Positions 34,793 to 47,022 of a DNA stretch of 64,000 nucleotides are shown piece by piece. The first letter of the stretch is position 1, and the number at the start of each line of letters is the position of its first letter. The notes beneath the pieces are model-generated. The model worked only from the letters and a program-made list of their open reading frames with translations, was not told the origin of the DNA and made no database searches. A program made the translations under genes and the position numbers. Origin of the DNA: Cryptomeria japonica (Eukaryota > Streptophyta > Pinopsida > Cupressales > Cupressaceae); the NCBI RefSeq assembly GCF_030272615.1, contig NC_081414.1:914013648-914077647 (forward strand). Reading direction: 5' to 3'.

Positions 34793-36184
34793 TTATGCAA
34801 GGTGAACGACACACATTGTCTCCATAAATACTAAAGGTGTGTCATCTTTAGTTCCAGAGTCTGATGGAATAAGCCTAATGAAGATTTCAGGCTCTTTCCT
34901 CTTCCTTCCTTTTGCCAGAACAACATCCAATAGGGCCTTGATGTCCTGGGATACTTGTTCAACAAATTTGTTGGCCTTGCCTTGTTGTTTCTCCCTCTTC
35001 TTCCGATTGAATTCAGTTTGAACCTCTCGCTTCTTTTGTTTTGTAGTACCAAAGGATTTTTCAATCTCATCAATAGGAGCATCAATCAACATCTTGGCAT
35101 AAGCATCCAAAATCTGAGCATCAACCTCATATCCCATCTCTTCTATCCATTTCTTTCAAGGTTTAACGACTTTCATTAAGATTTCATCCTTTTTTACCAT
35201 AAAGAAGATCTCGGTTGAGTATTTCTCAACAATTTTTTTAGGAACACTCTCTCTAGATTTCATTGCTTTCTAAAATGCCCTGAAATAACCCCAAACCTTA
35301 TCATCTTGCTGACTACCCAAACTAGCAATAGATTGTTTCAGTTGTTTACCTACTGGGGTATCAAATGCCCATTGTCTCTTTCCAAAACTGGGAGTTTCAT
35401 TAATAAAAAATAGCATCAAATAAACAATGAGATTCCCATACCAGAATATCCCCTTTTTCTCTCCTTTAATCTTCCCAAGGTTAATTAACAACTCATCTAA
35501 CATCAATCCACAAAGATCTATCTTTTCATTTTCCCTCATAATATTATGTGTGGAATATATGCAGGAGCTAGAAATAGAGTTGAGACGATTGTATTGAGTT
35601 ACCTTATACCCAATGATCATGCTGCCAAATCTGATGTCTCTATTAGTGATGTTGTTGACCCTCATCGATCACCAATCCGAAGTTGCACCGATGAGTTTTT
35701 TAACCTGATCATTTGAAATATTTTTCTCCAGACGCTGACCAATCTGCTACAAACTGGTGATGGCCCTAATTGACTCCTTTGTGATCTTATAAGGCCTGTG
35801 CAACCAAATGAACTCTCCATGAACTCTTCTCAGTACATATAAGATGATCTCATCTTCAAATTCAGGAATATAAAGAATTTAAGTAAACCCTAGATCCTTA
35901 ATGTGCTTATACTTGGGCTTGATCTTTCTGGAGTCTCCCATAAACTCACTCATATACATGCTCTTGATGTCACTGGTACCCAGATCCTCAATGTGGTAGT
36001 GAATGTATGCTCTCACGTCTTCCACATAAACATATCCTTCCTGAACATCTGAAAATGCACCAACCGAATCATCCAAGGTGGCAATATACAGACATTGTTT
36101 GAAAATTGGCCTAGGATGGTCCTTAACCTCGACAACAGTAGGATTTGCAATGAAAGTAGGTGCAAAGGATGATCCCGCTTCCAT
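34793..36184 (-). pseudogene. Second copy of the unknown ORF2 (N-terminal ~460 codons)
   Basis: Collinear with ORF2 at 7836-~6640. MEAGSSFAPTFIANPTVVEV at 36184 matches the N-terminus. GYVYVEDVRAYIHYHIEDLG matches GLLLVEDICSYIHCKLEELG. RDIRFGSMIIGYKVTQYNRL then NSISSSCIY matches VRFASTVLGYRVYQSSQM then NSVSSSAIY. MGYEV with a following Lys-rich helix matches PPMGYEV. It is broken by stops and at least one frame change. It ends at ~34793 in unrelated AT-rich DNA, so the C-terminal low-complexity half is absent. Protein similarity is moderate (roughly one third identical by eye), so it comes from a different subfamily, not a recent copy. No LTR or primer site was found around it. Confidence 0.78.
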
Positions 36185-39100
36185 GATGAAAGATGATTTC
36201 GATAAGTACCTGAGAAATGGTTTTCCTGGTGAAACCTGAGAGAACTCTTTCGATCACTGGTGGAATCGCTGAAGAAGATATCTGATTGCACTGAATCACC
36301 TTAGACTTGGTCTGTATCGCTCTGAATGCAAGGTGATAAAAAATGAAGTGGATTCAGCCTTTTAACCTTCAATAAACCCTAATCCGTCATTGATATGAAT
36401 GACTTTCGGTGGAACATACTGGATCTCAGTTGAACATCTCCATGCCAGATAAACTTTTCCAATGTACATATGTGTGTGTAATTTCTTTCTTTTTTTAACT
36501 TTAATATATTGTTTCACTTAGTTGTAAAATATTACTAAATTGAATGAAACATGTAAACAAACAATTTCAAATAATATAAACATATGATTAGTCCAAATTT
36601 TAAGGATTATTTGAAATAAACCCTAATTATTCAATCATCCAACACTAAATCTAAAATATTTGAAATGTAGGATTATTGTCCCTCTTCTAGATTATAGATA
36701 AATAATATAAGTTTATGAAGTATTATTAATCCTAGTCTAAATTTACTAGTAAAAAATTCTCTCTAATCCAACCATAAGTCCAAATTATTAAAATAGTTCA
36801 TATAACATTAAAAATTGTCTTTTAATAATCTCCACCTTATGCTTTTGCATTTATTACTGTGACTACTAACTTAAAGATGCATTTACTTAACAATTTTTAC
36901 CATAATTTGAAATGTTTTCCTAAGTTTTGGATTGATTTCTTGTAATCCCTAAATCTACTTTCAGATCTATAACCTATTGTTAAATTTCTTGGTAAATAAT
37001 AGATTTAAGTGATAGAGCATATAGAAAGCACTTAGGTGATATATTCCAAATCAAATATAATAAATTGTAACTTTTAGATCTCTAATGGTTATTTATAAAT
37101 TAACCTCAAAATAAAAACCAAACTCCATTTTCAAGATAAGAAGATACTTGGAAATTGTAAGTAGCATCAAGTTTCCTTTTTATCTTCTACTTAAAAACAA
37201 GCTCAAAAAACTTGGATCCCATATTTGAATAAAATTTTAAATCTTCACTTCCATTATCATTATTCTTTTCATTTCCAACAATCTCACATTATTTCTCCTT
37301 CTTCCCTTCACTCTTTATATTTCATCTTGTCAATTTTCTTCTCATTAAATCCTAAATTATCCCATTTCTTTTCCATATATCCTTTACCATCTCTATTTCA
37401 TAGATGTCCCTCAAATCCTTCCTAATGTTAATCCAAGATCTTCATTCCACATCGACATCTAAATATGTACAAACATACACCACATTGTAATAGTTTATAT
37501 CATTTCACATCTATTTTACCTCATTACTTGCATGCCACTTCATAATGGTTGATTTGAAGTTGAAATACACTTATTGAGGAATTAAGACATATAATTCTCC
37601 ACACAATTATAGATTTCATTTATCACTTCTATTGAATCTTGCATTTAAATAATTTGTCTCTAGTATAATAACTCCAATAGTGGATCATTCCAAAGTTTCA
37701 TTTATATACGACATCTAAGAAATACTAATTCCATTGTACATTTTTCCCTCACCAATATCAAAATACATTCTTTCTGTACAGTGATCCTCCAAAAATACCA
37801 AATCCTTAAAGGTTTTTATAATAGGTTCCTTATGTTAAGATGCAATTCACAAGTCTTCACAAACAACCTCCTTTGCCATTTGAATCGAAAATAGCCTATT
37901 TCTATGAGTACCTAATAAAAAAGACACATACTTAAGACTTCAATAATTCCCAAGATCAACCCTAGAGTTCACACCAACATGCGAGTATGTACAAATTAAC
38001 TCTTGTTAGCCACAAAGACCTAAAAATTAATAAGGTTAATGATCTGTAACTCTCTTTATAAGCCCATCATATCACATTCAGTCTACAATAATTCCAAAGA
38101 TTTTACTTCTCTTCTTTATTATCTATTACTTATGCTTGATCATTCTTAGGTCAATGTTAGTTTAATCTAATTATATGAATAAAGTAATTAATTATATGAA
38201 ATAAATAATTTGAATTGATACATTTAAAAATAGAAACATAATTTATGATAAGAACCATAAAGTAAACTCTAACACACACAGTTCATTTTATTTTCTTTCA
38301 TCTTGTCAATCTTCTTTCTCCATGCTATATTTCTAGAATTTTACTATCATGGGCTAGTAAACCTGTTTCTTCTAATAAAATCTTCTCTTCACACTTTCAC
38401 ATGTCTTTACTTGCTACTTATCTCTTCACTTTAAGAGATGCTCTTACAACACTCCAATTCAGCGGCTACACTTTGGACACAGTCAATGATGATCCTTCAA
38501 ATCATAAAGGTATGTGATTGTAACTAGATGTTTGACTAGATAATTAGTAAAACCAAAGACTTCAATTAGAAGAGTAACTCTTCTTTAATAGAATTCTTAC
38601 ATGCTACCCAAAAAAGCCACTGGGTCTGAGTGACGGTCAGGGGCGTGCGTGATATGCAGAAAAGCTGGATGAGCAAAAACAGCACGTAAGTCGGATGAAT
38701 AGATAAGGTTTGGCCGAGAGCTCCTGTCATAGGTATCTTCACTTTGTTATGACAAACAAAAAAGCACTCGTACTGGGGGCCACTGTTTATTTCCACCACG
38801 AGTTTCGTCATATTGGATGATTCACAATCACAGTTTTAAAATTTAGATCGTTAAGTTTACATTTACATTTCTAACTTAAAAGTGTTAAACATTTAAAATT
38901 GATTGACATTCTAAATTTAATATGACATTCTAAATTTAATATATTGATTAATATGTATGATCACACTAAAAATACACTTCTAAATCTTAAAAACATATTT
39001 AATATATTACTTGATGTTGATGTGTGGGGTTTAAAACTGAGGGATATTCCAATGTGAAACAAAAGAAAGGAAGAAAAGAAGCCTTTTGAATTCCTGCCGG

Positions 39101-40742
39101 GTATACATGTTGCAGGTGCGTGTGGTGGCCATGTGCCTCCGTTTCCTCTCATATATTTCCATTTCTGATGTGAAAATATATGTCCCACTGCACATTTCTG
39201 AGAATAATATAGCTCCCAGTTCCACTGCACATTTGCTTGTCTCTTCTTCCATTTTCATGCCTGCTGCCTGCTCCTTTCAAATACATCTGATAAACGTTTG
39301 TAAGTGTGTGTTGCGTATCTGATCTGGGAAAGCCACTTGCACTGTAGAGTATCAGATTGAGTTATTAATAGAATGGGTAATGCTAACCTTCAAAATTTGA
39401 GTGTATGTTGCGTGAATCATTGCACAGATTTAACAGTCGGTCCCACTTGTGCCTATATATAGTCTTGATGATCAGGAGAGGCTTCTGTTTTGTAACCTGA
39501 GTTTATCTTTTGTGGTCTCAGGGAGATCATATCACCATAAATATTAGGTTCCTTTCTCCTTTTAATAAAAAAATTTAGGTTCAGTTTCTAAGGAGTTCAT
39601 ATCACCATCAATTCTAAGGTTCCTTTTAATAAAAAATTTAAGTGTTATGCCCATGATTAATACAAACAATTATCAGGCAAGAACATCAATTTCTTTTTTT
39701 AAAAGCAAATCAGATGCATTGTAGGGATTAATCTATTACTAAGTCTATGATATAAAGATGGAAAGGTGATGTAGAAATATAATTTTTATTCTATTTTATA
39801 ATTACAATGAATATATGTGGTACCATGCAAATGGTATTAATTTCAAACAAAATGCAAGCTGATATGTATGGTTTAAATGTTGGTCTAAGAACTTGTTTGT
39901 TAAATTATCATACTATTGCCATATATTTATTCAACTAGAGGAGGGCAACTCTCAAACTATTCTACTTTCTAGCCCTTTACTAAAATATTATAAGAATTCA
40001 TTCACAATTTCATATATATATTTTTAATTATATATCAGCAAAATGACAATAAAATTTGGTGTATATAAAATTATTTGATAAGAATATAGAAGATTTTAAA
40101 TTTCATATATTGTTATCAAACTTAATCTTTAGTTTGCTTCCCATTGCAATGTATTTATTCTCATTATGATTTACAAATACAACTTATCTCTCTAAAGTTT
40201 TGCAACACTTCTTTGCTTCAATAACCTATGAATAACATATATTTCCTTCAAATCAAGCACTAAATAAATAGGCATGAGAGAAACCATACATCACAAATGG
40301 TTTTGAAAACCACTTATGCACAAATCACAAAAAAACAAAAAACTTCCCCTTTCATCTTGTGTTTTTATCCACCTTTTGAAAGATCTTCCTTATCTTAGAA
40401 AGCTTTCATTTATCTTTCCCCTTTTTGATGTTTTTACTATTTTGACAATTAAAAACCATCTTATAAGATGTCATAATTGCATTTAGCAACTTTCATGACA
40501 AGTAAAAGATAATTAATTATTTATTTCAAATATAGAAACAACAAGGTTGAATGTATGCCTATTTGTTGTAATCTGGTGTCTTTGAAGATGATGGATGTCT
40601 AGAAACACCTATGGTATCGATCGAAAGTTAAGGGAGCCTCAGTAAAACCCTTGTGCATGTATTAGAGGCTGGTCTTTTCAGTCTTGATTATGGTTGGGCT
40701 ATTGGTTTTCTGAAGATTACTCTTTTTGGCAGCGCTGTATTG
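36185..40742. other. AT-rich intergenic spacer
   Basis: About 4.5 kb without a supported gene. Two stretches are less AT-rich and look low-copy: 38580-38820 and 39040-39490. The second contains CCTATATATAGTC at about 39450, a possible TATA box, but no convincing ORF follows. Confidence 0.55.
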
Positions 40743-40855
40743 TGGGTTCCAGATCCTGGTAAAATCTGAGGGTTTCAGGTCTCTTCAAAACCTGTGGGGT
40801 TTCAGATCCCCTCAAACCTCTTGTTTGGGGTTTTGGGTCCCCTCAAAACTTGTTT
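40743..40855. repeat. Short tandem repeat, four ~28-bp units
   Basis: Four diverged copies of a unit like GGGTTTCAGATCCCCTCAAA with a ~8-bp tail, starting at about 40743, 40770, 40797 and 40827. Confidence 0.75.
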
Positions 40856-41047
40856 TTCCCTTAATTAAAAAAGACAAGGTTGAGACATTTTCTCAACATT
40901 CTTCCACTTGTCAAACATCTTACATAAAGCATAAAGGGAAATTGAACAAATCGAGCTTCGGAAGAGGGGAGGTCCATGACCTCTCTACACTAGCTAAATT
41001 ATCTTGTACTCACTAGTTTTCGTAACATTCTCTAAAGTGTCTACTTT

Positions 41048-42105
41048 CTATAACATGACTCTGCCACCCTCAACCATTTCTCGAACAAAGTGATACTGAA
41101 CATCTATGTGCTTCGTGTGGGCATGATACATTGGGTGTTTAGCCAAAAAAATGGCACTTTGACTATCACATCTGATTCTTACATGTTCACAATGAAAGCC
41201 AATGCCTAAACATAATCTTTCTAACCACATTGCCTCTTTACAAGCATGTGTTGCAACAATGTACTTTGCTTTTGTAGTAGACAATGCAATTGTAAGTTGT
41301 CTTTTTCTCATCCAACTAATTGCTCCTCCAAACAAAGTATAAACATAGCCACACTCAATGATCATCTGCAATCTAGATCACTAGCAAAATCTGAATCAAC
41401 AAAGCCTTGCAAATCAATCACCCTACTCAAATCATTAGATCCATGATAAAAAAATGCAATCATTAGAAGTACCACGTAAATATGTGAAAACCCTTTTCAC
41501 ATAAGTCCAATGTTTTTTACCAAAAATTTCATACATCTATTAAGAACTCCCACTACTTGGGCAATATTTATTCTTATATAGACCATAACATACATAAGAC
41601 TTCCTATAGCACTAACATATGGAACTTTACACATCTCTTCAAGTTCATCATCTGTTTTAGGACATTGTTCTAGAGATAGTGTAGTGCCAATTGGAAAGGG
41701 AATATTAACTAAATTACAATCATGCATGACAAAATACTACAAAATAGTATAAACATACTTCTTTTGACTTAACCATAATTTTTTATTAATTTGATAACTA
41801 TTGATTTCCATACCCAAGATATATTTTGCAGCCAATAAATCTTTCATATCAAATGTACCAAATAATTGACTCTTAAGTTCTCTAATCATTCCCTTATCAT
41901 TTCCAATAAATAGCATATAATCAACATAAAGGACAATGATTAGTAATTGATCAGTAATGAATTTGAAATAAACACAATATTCTTCTTCACTTCTAACAAA
42001 GTCGTGATTGAATGCAAAAACATAAAACTTCTGATACCACATTCTTGGTGTCTGCTTTAAACCATATGAAAATCTCTTTAAATTGCAAACCAAGCATTTT
42101 AAAAA
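41048..42105 (-). pseudogene. Ty1/copia RT-RNase H relic A
   Basis: Read from 42093: VCNLKRFSYGLKQTPRMWY, then the RT catalytic region as LYVDYMLFIGND, where the second Asp of the usual YVDD is Tyr. A connection segment follows (41727-41497, GSLMYVMVYIRINIAQVVGV). RNase H runs over 41371-41048 (TKAKYIVATHACKEAMWLER, CDSQSAIFLAKHPMYH, HTKHIDVQYHFVRE). Frame breaks separate the parts. It is cut at ~42105 by the LTR of the next copia element, so the integrase part is missing. Catalytically dead. Confidence 0.9.
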
Positions 42106-43068
42106 TATCCAAGCAGCTGAGAGGGCGGGTGGGGTGAATTAGTTGACCACTTAAATATTTCTTTCAATACTTTTACACATCCAAAATAACCATCAAAATT
42201 AATTAAAGAAAATATAACATGAAAACACATACACACAACATAATGAACACCAGATATGAAGTGGAAAACCCAAGCATGGAAAAACCACAGAGAATGTTAG
42301 TTCTCCATATATAACACTGGTCAAGGTGACACTAGCTAAGTTAATTTTTAAAAAAGGTGGCTCACTGCCAGAATGCTCACTATAAGTGGGCTCACTACCC
42401 CAAAAAAGGCTCACCACCAAAGGAAGAAAGAAAGAAAAAGGAAATCCACCACTGTAACATAATTTTTAACACTAACACACTTCGCACATCAACATCAGTT
42501 GGATTATTCCATTTCAATTTCACACATTTTCCATACCTTCAACATTCAATTCATCCTATTATATATATTATCTCTAGGAAACATAATCTTCCAAGTCAAC
42601 CAAGACAGAGATTTGAAAATAGGTCAACACTAAACATTCTGGTGGTGGGAAGGAATGAGAAGTAGACCATACCAAAACATACATCATTGATCAAATCAAC
42701 ATGTTAAATCAATTACAAATTCCAGACCCACAACATAACTCATATGCTACATAGATCTCGATACTCATCTTCGAATTTCAGACCTAATCTGGACCCAACA
42801 TAACACTACCCAACACAACAGAAGTAAGAATGAAAACAAGATACTCATGAATACAATCAATCAAAAACATATCTGATCAATAGAGAAATCCACATCACCA
42901 TCAATACACACAAACATAATATCAACTATAACACATATTTCAGAGTACCAAAGATTCAAACACATCTTCCGAATCACCAACACAAAAACCAAGTGTTAAC
43001 ATCAAGGACAACCATCATATTATCATCAATGACAACCAATCATAATCATCAACATCACATTTGCAACA
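42106..43068 (-). repeat. 3' LTR of copia element B
   Basis: On the minus strand it starts TGTTGCAAATGTGATG right after a polypurine tract (AAAAAGGGGGAGA, 43069-43081). It ends near 42106 after a CACCCCACCCGCCCTCTCAG-type motif that closes other LTRs in this window. The exact terminal base is uncertain (the plus strand reads TATCC where TG is expected). Partial copies of this LTR recur inside the tandem units at 44809 and 47023. Confidence 0.75.
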
Positions 43069-44756
43069 ATCTCCCCCTTTTTCATTGATGGCAACATCCA
43101 TCAACAACAAACACATAATTCTCTCTGCATATCATTGCATATCATCGCATCTTCTCCCCCTTTGACAATATTGAAAAAGGTAGGTATAATCCTCCCTATG
43201 AAACTCACTCTTGCTCTCCCTAAGAGGAAGCACCCAAGAATCAGTGTAGATAAGAATATGCAAATAGTTTACTAGACCAATTTACAACCAAGCGTACATT
43301 AGTTCAAATTAGGAAGGGATAATACCCCTAAATTTTGGTGGAGATACTCAAAAGTATCCTTACACAACGCGTTTGTGAATATATCTACAATTTTCTCTTT
43401 TGTAGGTACATACGAAAGCTTCACTTCATTACCCAACACCTTTCTCTCAAGAAGTGATACCGAATAGATATATGCTTTGTTCTAGAATGTTGTACTAAAT
43501 ACTTAGAAATGTTTATTGCGCTAGTGTTATCACACATTATTGAGATGGGTTCATTGAATGTTATACCAATATCCTTCAACATTTTCTTCATCCATAGAAT
43601 CTATGTGTAACATGAAGATGTTGCAATATATTCTGCTGCAGTTTTAGATAAATAGACAGAATCCCACTTCTTACTTGACCAAGAAATAAACCAAGAGCCA
43701 AGAAAGAATGATCCACCACTTGTACTTTTTCTTTGATTGACACTTTTATCCCAATCTGCATTAGTATAAGCTATGAGAAGGAAATCTGAATTTTTGGGAT
43801 ACCACAAGCCAAACTCTTCTATTCCTTTTAAATATTTGAAAATTCTTTTTACTACCACACCATGTGATTCTTTTGGTTCTTTTTGAAATTTAGCTACCAA
43901 ACAAACTACATACATGATATCCAATCTACTAGTAGTCAAATATAACAGTCCTCCAATCATTGATTTGTAACAACTTGCATCTTCTTTAGGAGACTCATCA
44001 TCTTTTGTCAACTTGCATCCGGTGGTCATAGGTGTACACATTGATTTGGAGTTCTCTAACTCAAACTTCTTCAACAATTCCTTAATGCATTTAGACTGAG
44101 AAATGAAAATTCTTTTGTCATTCTGATTTATTTGCAAACCAAGAAAGAAATTTAACTCACCAATCATGGACATCTCAATTTCCTTCTACATCTCATTAGC
44201 AAATTCTCCACACATGCCTTTATTTCCTCCAAAAGTTATGTCATCAACATAAACTACAACGATTAAGATTTTACCTTAGTAAGTTTTGAAATATAAATTG
44301 TTGTTAGTCGATCCCTTCTGAAAACCTTGATCAATCAAATACTTATCTAGCCTTCCATACCAAGTCATAGGAACTTGTTTAAATCCATACATGACCTTCT
44401 TCAATCTACTAACAATGTTCGGATCATGTTTTAGCTTAAATCCTTCCACTTGTTCAATTTAAACTTCTTCTTTTAGTTCTTCATTAAAAAATGATGACTT
44501 TAGATCCATCTAATAAACCTTGAAATCCTTAAAAGATGCAAAAGCAATAAATATCCCAATTGCCTCCATCTAAGAAACCAGGACACATGTCTCCTCAAAG
44601 TCAATGCCTTCAACTTGAGTGTAACCTTTGCAAGCCAACCTAGCTTTATTCTTCACAACATTTCCATCCTCATCTAGCTTGTTCCAAAATACCCATTTTG
44701 TTCCAATTACATTCTTATCTACCGGTGTGTGAATAGATCACCATCAATACACACAA
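42581..44756 (-). repeat. Tandem unit 1 of copia B (RT-RNase H-PPT-LTR part)
   Basis: Contains the RT from the [12 protein letters not shown] region to the end of RNase H (44173-43310), the PPT and ~490 bp of LTR. RNase H motifs: YTNADWDKSVNQRKSTSGGS, TAAEYIATSSC and HSRTKHISIRYHFLRE. It starts again at 44809 as unit 2, period 2228 bp. Several codons are stops, so it is non-functional. Confidence 0.88.
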
Positions 44757-44808
44757 GTCAGAGTAGTCCAGAAGTCAGAGTAGTCTAGGGCCCATATGTC
44801 AACACTAA
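44757..44808. other. Filler at the first tandem junction
   Basis: Between the end of unit 1 (LTR-derived ATCACCATCAATACACACAA) and the start of unit 2 lies ~52 bp absent from the native element. It contains GTCAGAGTAG twice and then CTAGGGCCCATATGTC. The second junction (46988-47022) has the same filler with one GTCAGAGTAG copy. Confidence 0.8.
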
Positions 44809-46987
44809 ACATAATCTTCCAAGTCGACCAAGACAAAGATTTGAAAATAGGTCAACACTAAACATTCTGGTGGTGGGAAGGAATGAGAACTAGACCATAC
44901 CACAACACACATCATCGATCAAATCAACATGTTAAATCAATTACAAATTCCAAATCCAAAACATAACTCATATTCTACACAGATATCGATACTCATCCTC
45001 AAATTTCAAACATAATCCGGACCTAAAATAGCACTACTCGACACACCAGAAGTAAGAATGAAACCAAGATACTCATGAATACAATTGGTCAAAAACATAT
45101 CTGATCAGTAGAGAAATCCAAATCACCATCAATACACACAAACATAATATCAACTATAACACATATTTTAGAATACCAAAGATTCCAAGAACACATCTTC
45201 CGAATCACCAACACTAAAACCAAGTGTTGACATGAAGGACAACTATCATATTGACATCAATGACAACCAATCATAATCATCAACATCACATTTGCAACAA
45301 TCTCCCCCTTTTTCATTGATGGCAACATCCATCAACAACAAACACATAATTCTCTCTGCACATCGCTGCATATCTCCGCATCTTCTCCCCCTTTGACAAT
45401 ATTGACAAAGGTAGGTATAACTCCCCCTATGAAACTCACTCTTTCTCTCCCTAAGAGGAAGCACCCAAGAATCAGTCTAGATAAGAATATGCAAATAGTT
45501 TACTAGACCAATGCACAACCAAACGTACATTAGTTCAAATTAGGAAGGGGTAATACCCCTAAATTTTGGTGAAGATACTCAAATGTATCCTTACACAATC
45601 CGTTTGTGAATATATCTGCAATTTTCTCCTTTGTAGGTACATACTCAAGCTTCACTTCATTATCCAACACCTTTCTCTCAAGAAGTGATACTGAATAGAT
45701 ATATGCTTTGTTCTGGAATGTTGTACTAAATACTTGGAAATATTTATTGCGCTATTGTTATCACACATAATTAAGATGGGTTCATTGAATATTATACCAA
45801 TATCCTTCAACATTTTCTTCATCCATAGAATCTATATGAAACATGAAGATGTTGCAATATATTCTGCTTTAGCTGTAGATAAATAGACAAAATCCCGCTT
45901 CTTATGTGACCAAGAAACAAACCAAGAGCCAAGAAAGAATGATCCACTACTTGTACTTTTCCTTTGATTGACACTTCTATCCCAATCTGCATTAGTATAA
46001 GCTATCAGAGTGAAATCTGAATTTTTTGGATACCACAAACCAAACTCTTCTATTCCTTTTAAATATTTGAAAATTCTTTTTACTACCACACGATGCGATT
46101 CTTTTGGTTCTTGCTGAAATTTAGCTACGAAACAAACTACATACATGATATCCAGTCTAGTACTAGTCAAATATAAAAGTCCTCCAATCATTGATTTGTA
46201 CAAACTTGCATATTCTTTTGGAGACTCATCATCTTTTGTCAAATTGCATCCGATGGTCATAGGTTTACACATTGATTTGGAGTTCTCTAACCCAAACTTC
46301 TTCAACAATTCCTTAATGCATTTAGACTTAGAAATGAAAATTCTTTAGCCATTCTGATTTACTTGCAAACCAAGAAAGAAATTTAACCCACCAATCATGG
46401 ACATCTCAAATTCCTTCTGCATCGCATTAGCAAATTCTCCGCACATGCCTTTATTTCCTCCAAAAGTTATGTCATCAACATAAACTACAAAAATTAATAT
46501 TTCAACTGAGTAATTTTTGAAATATAAATTGTTGTTAGTCGATCCCTTGTGACAACCTTGATCCATCAAATACTTATCTAGCCTTCCATAACAAGTTATA
46601 GGAACTTGTTTCAATCCATACATGACCTTCTTCAATCTGCAAACAATGTTTGGATCATGTTTTAGATTAAATCCTTTTGCTTGTTCAATTTAAACTTCTT
46701 CTTTTAGTTCTTCATTAAAAAATGCTGACTTCAGATCCATCTAATAAACCTTGAAATCCTTAAAATCTGCAAAAGCAATAAATATCCTGATTGCCTCCAT
46801 CTAAGAAACTAGGACATATGTCTCCTCAAAGTCAATGCCTTCAACTTAAGTGTAACCTTTGCAAACCAACCTTGCCTTATTCCTCACAAGATTTCCATCC
46901 TCATCTAGCTTGTTTTAGAATACCCATTTTGTTCCAATTACATTCTTATCTACCGGTGTGTGAATAGATCACCATCAATACACACAA
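44809..46987 (-). repeat. Tandem unit 2 of copia B
   Basis: Same content as unit 1: partial LTR (44809-45299), PPT, RNase H and RT pieces (46308-45832 and 46635-46345, the latter with VVYVDDITFGGNKG). It ends at the same pol position, fused to the same LTR-derived tag. Confidence 0.88.
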
Positions 46988-47022
46988 GTCAGAGTAGTCC
47001 AGGGCCCATATGTCAACACTAA
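46988..47022. other. Filler at the second tandem junction
   Basis: About 35 bp matching the first filler but with a single GTCAGAGTAG. The shared junction shows that unit 2 arose with its junction already present. Confidence 0.8.

Noticed and set aside
34793-36184. Host protein-coding gene
   Set aside because: Stops and frame breaks, plus homology to ORF2 of an LTR element, point to a repeat relic.
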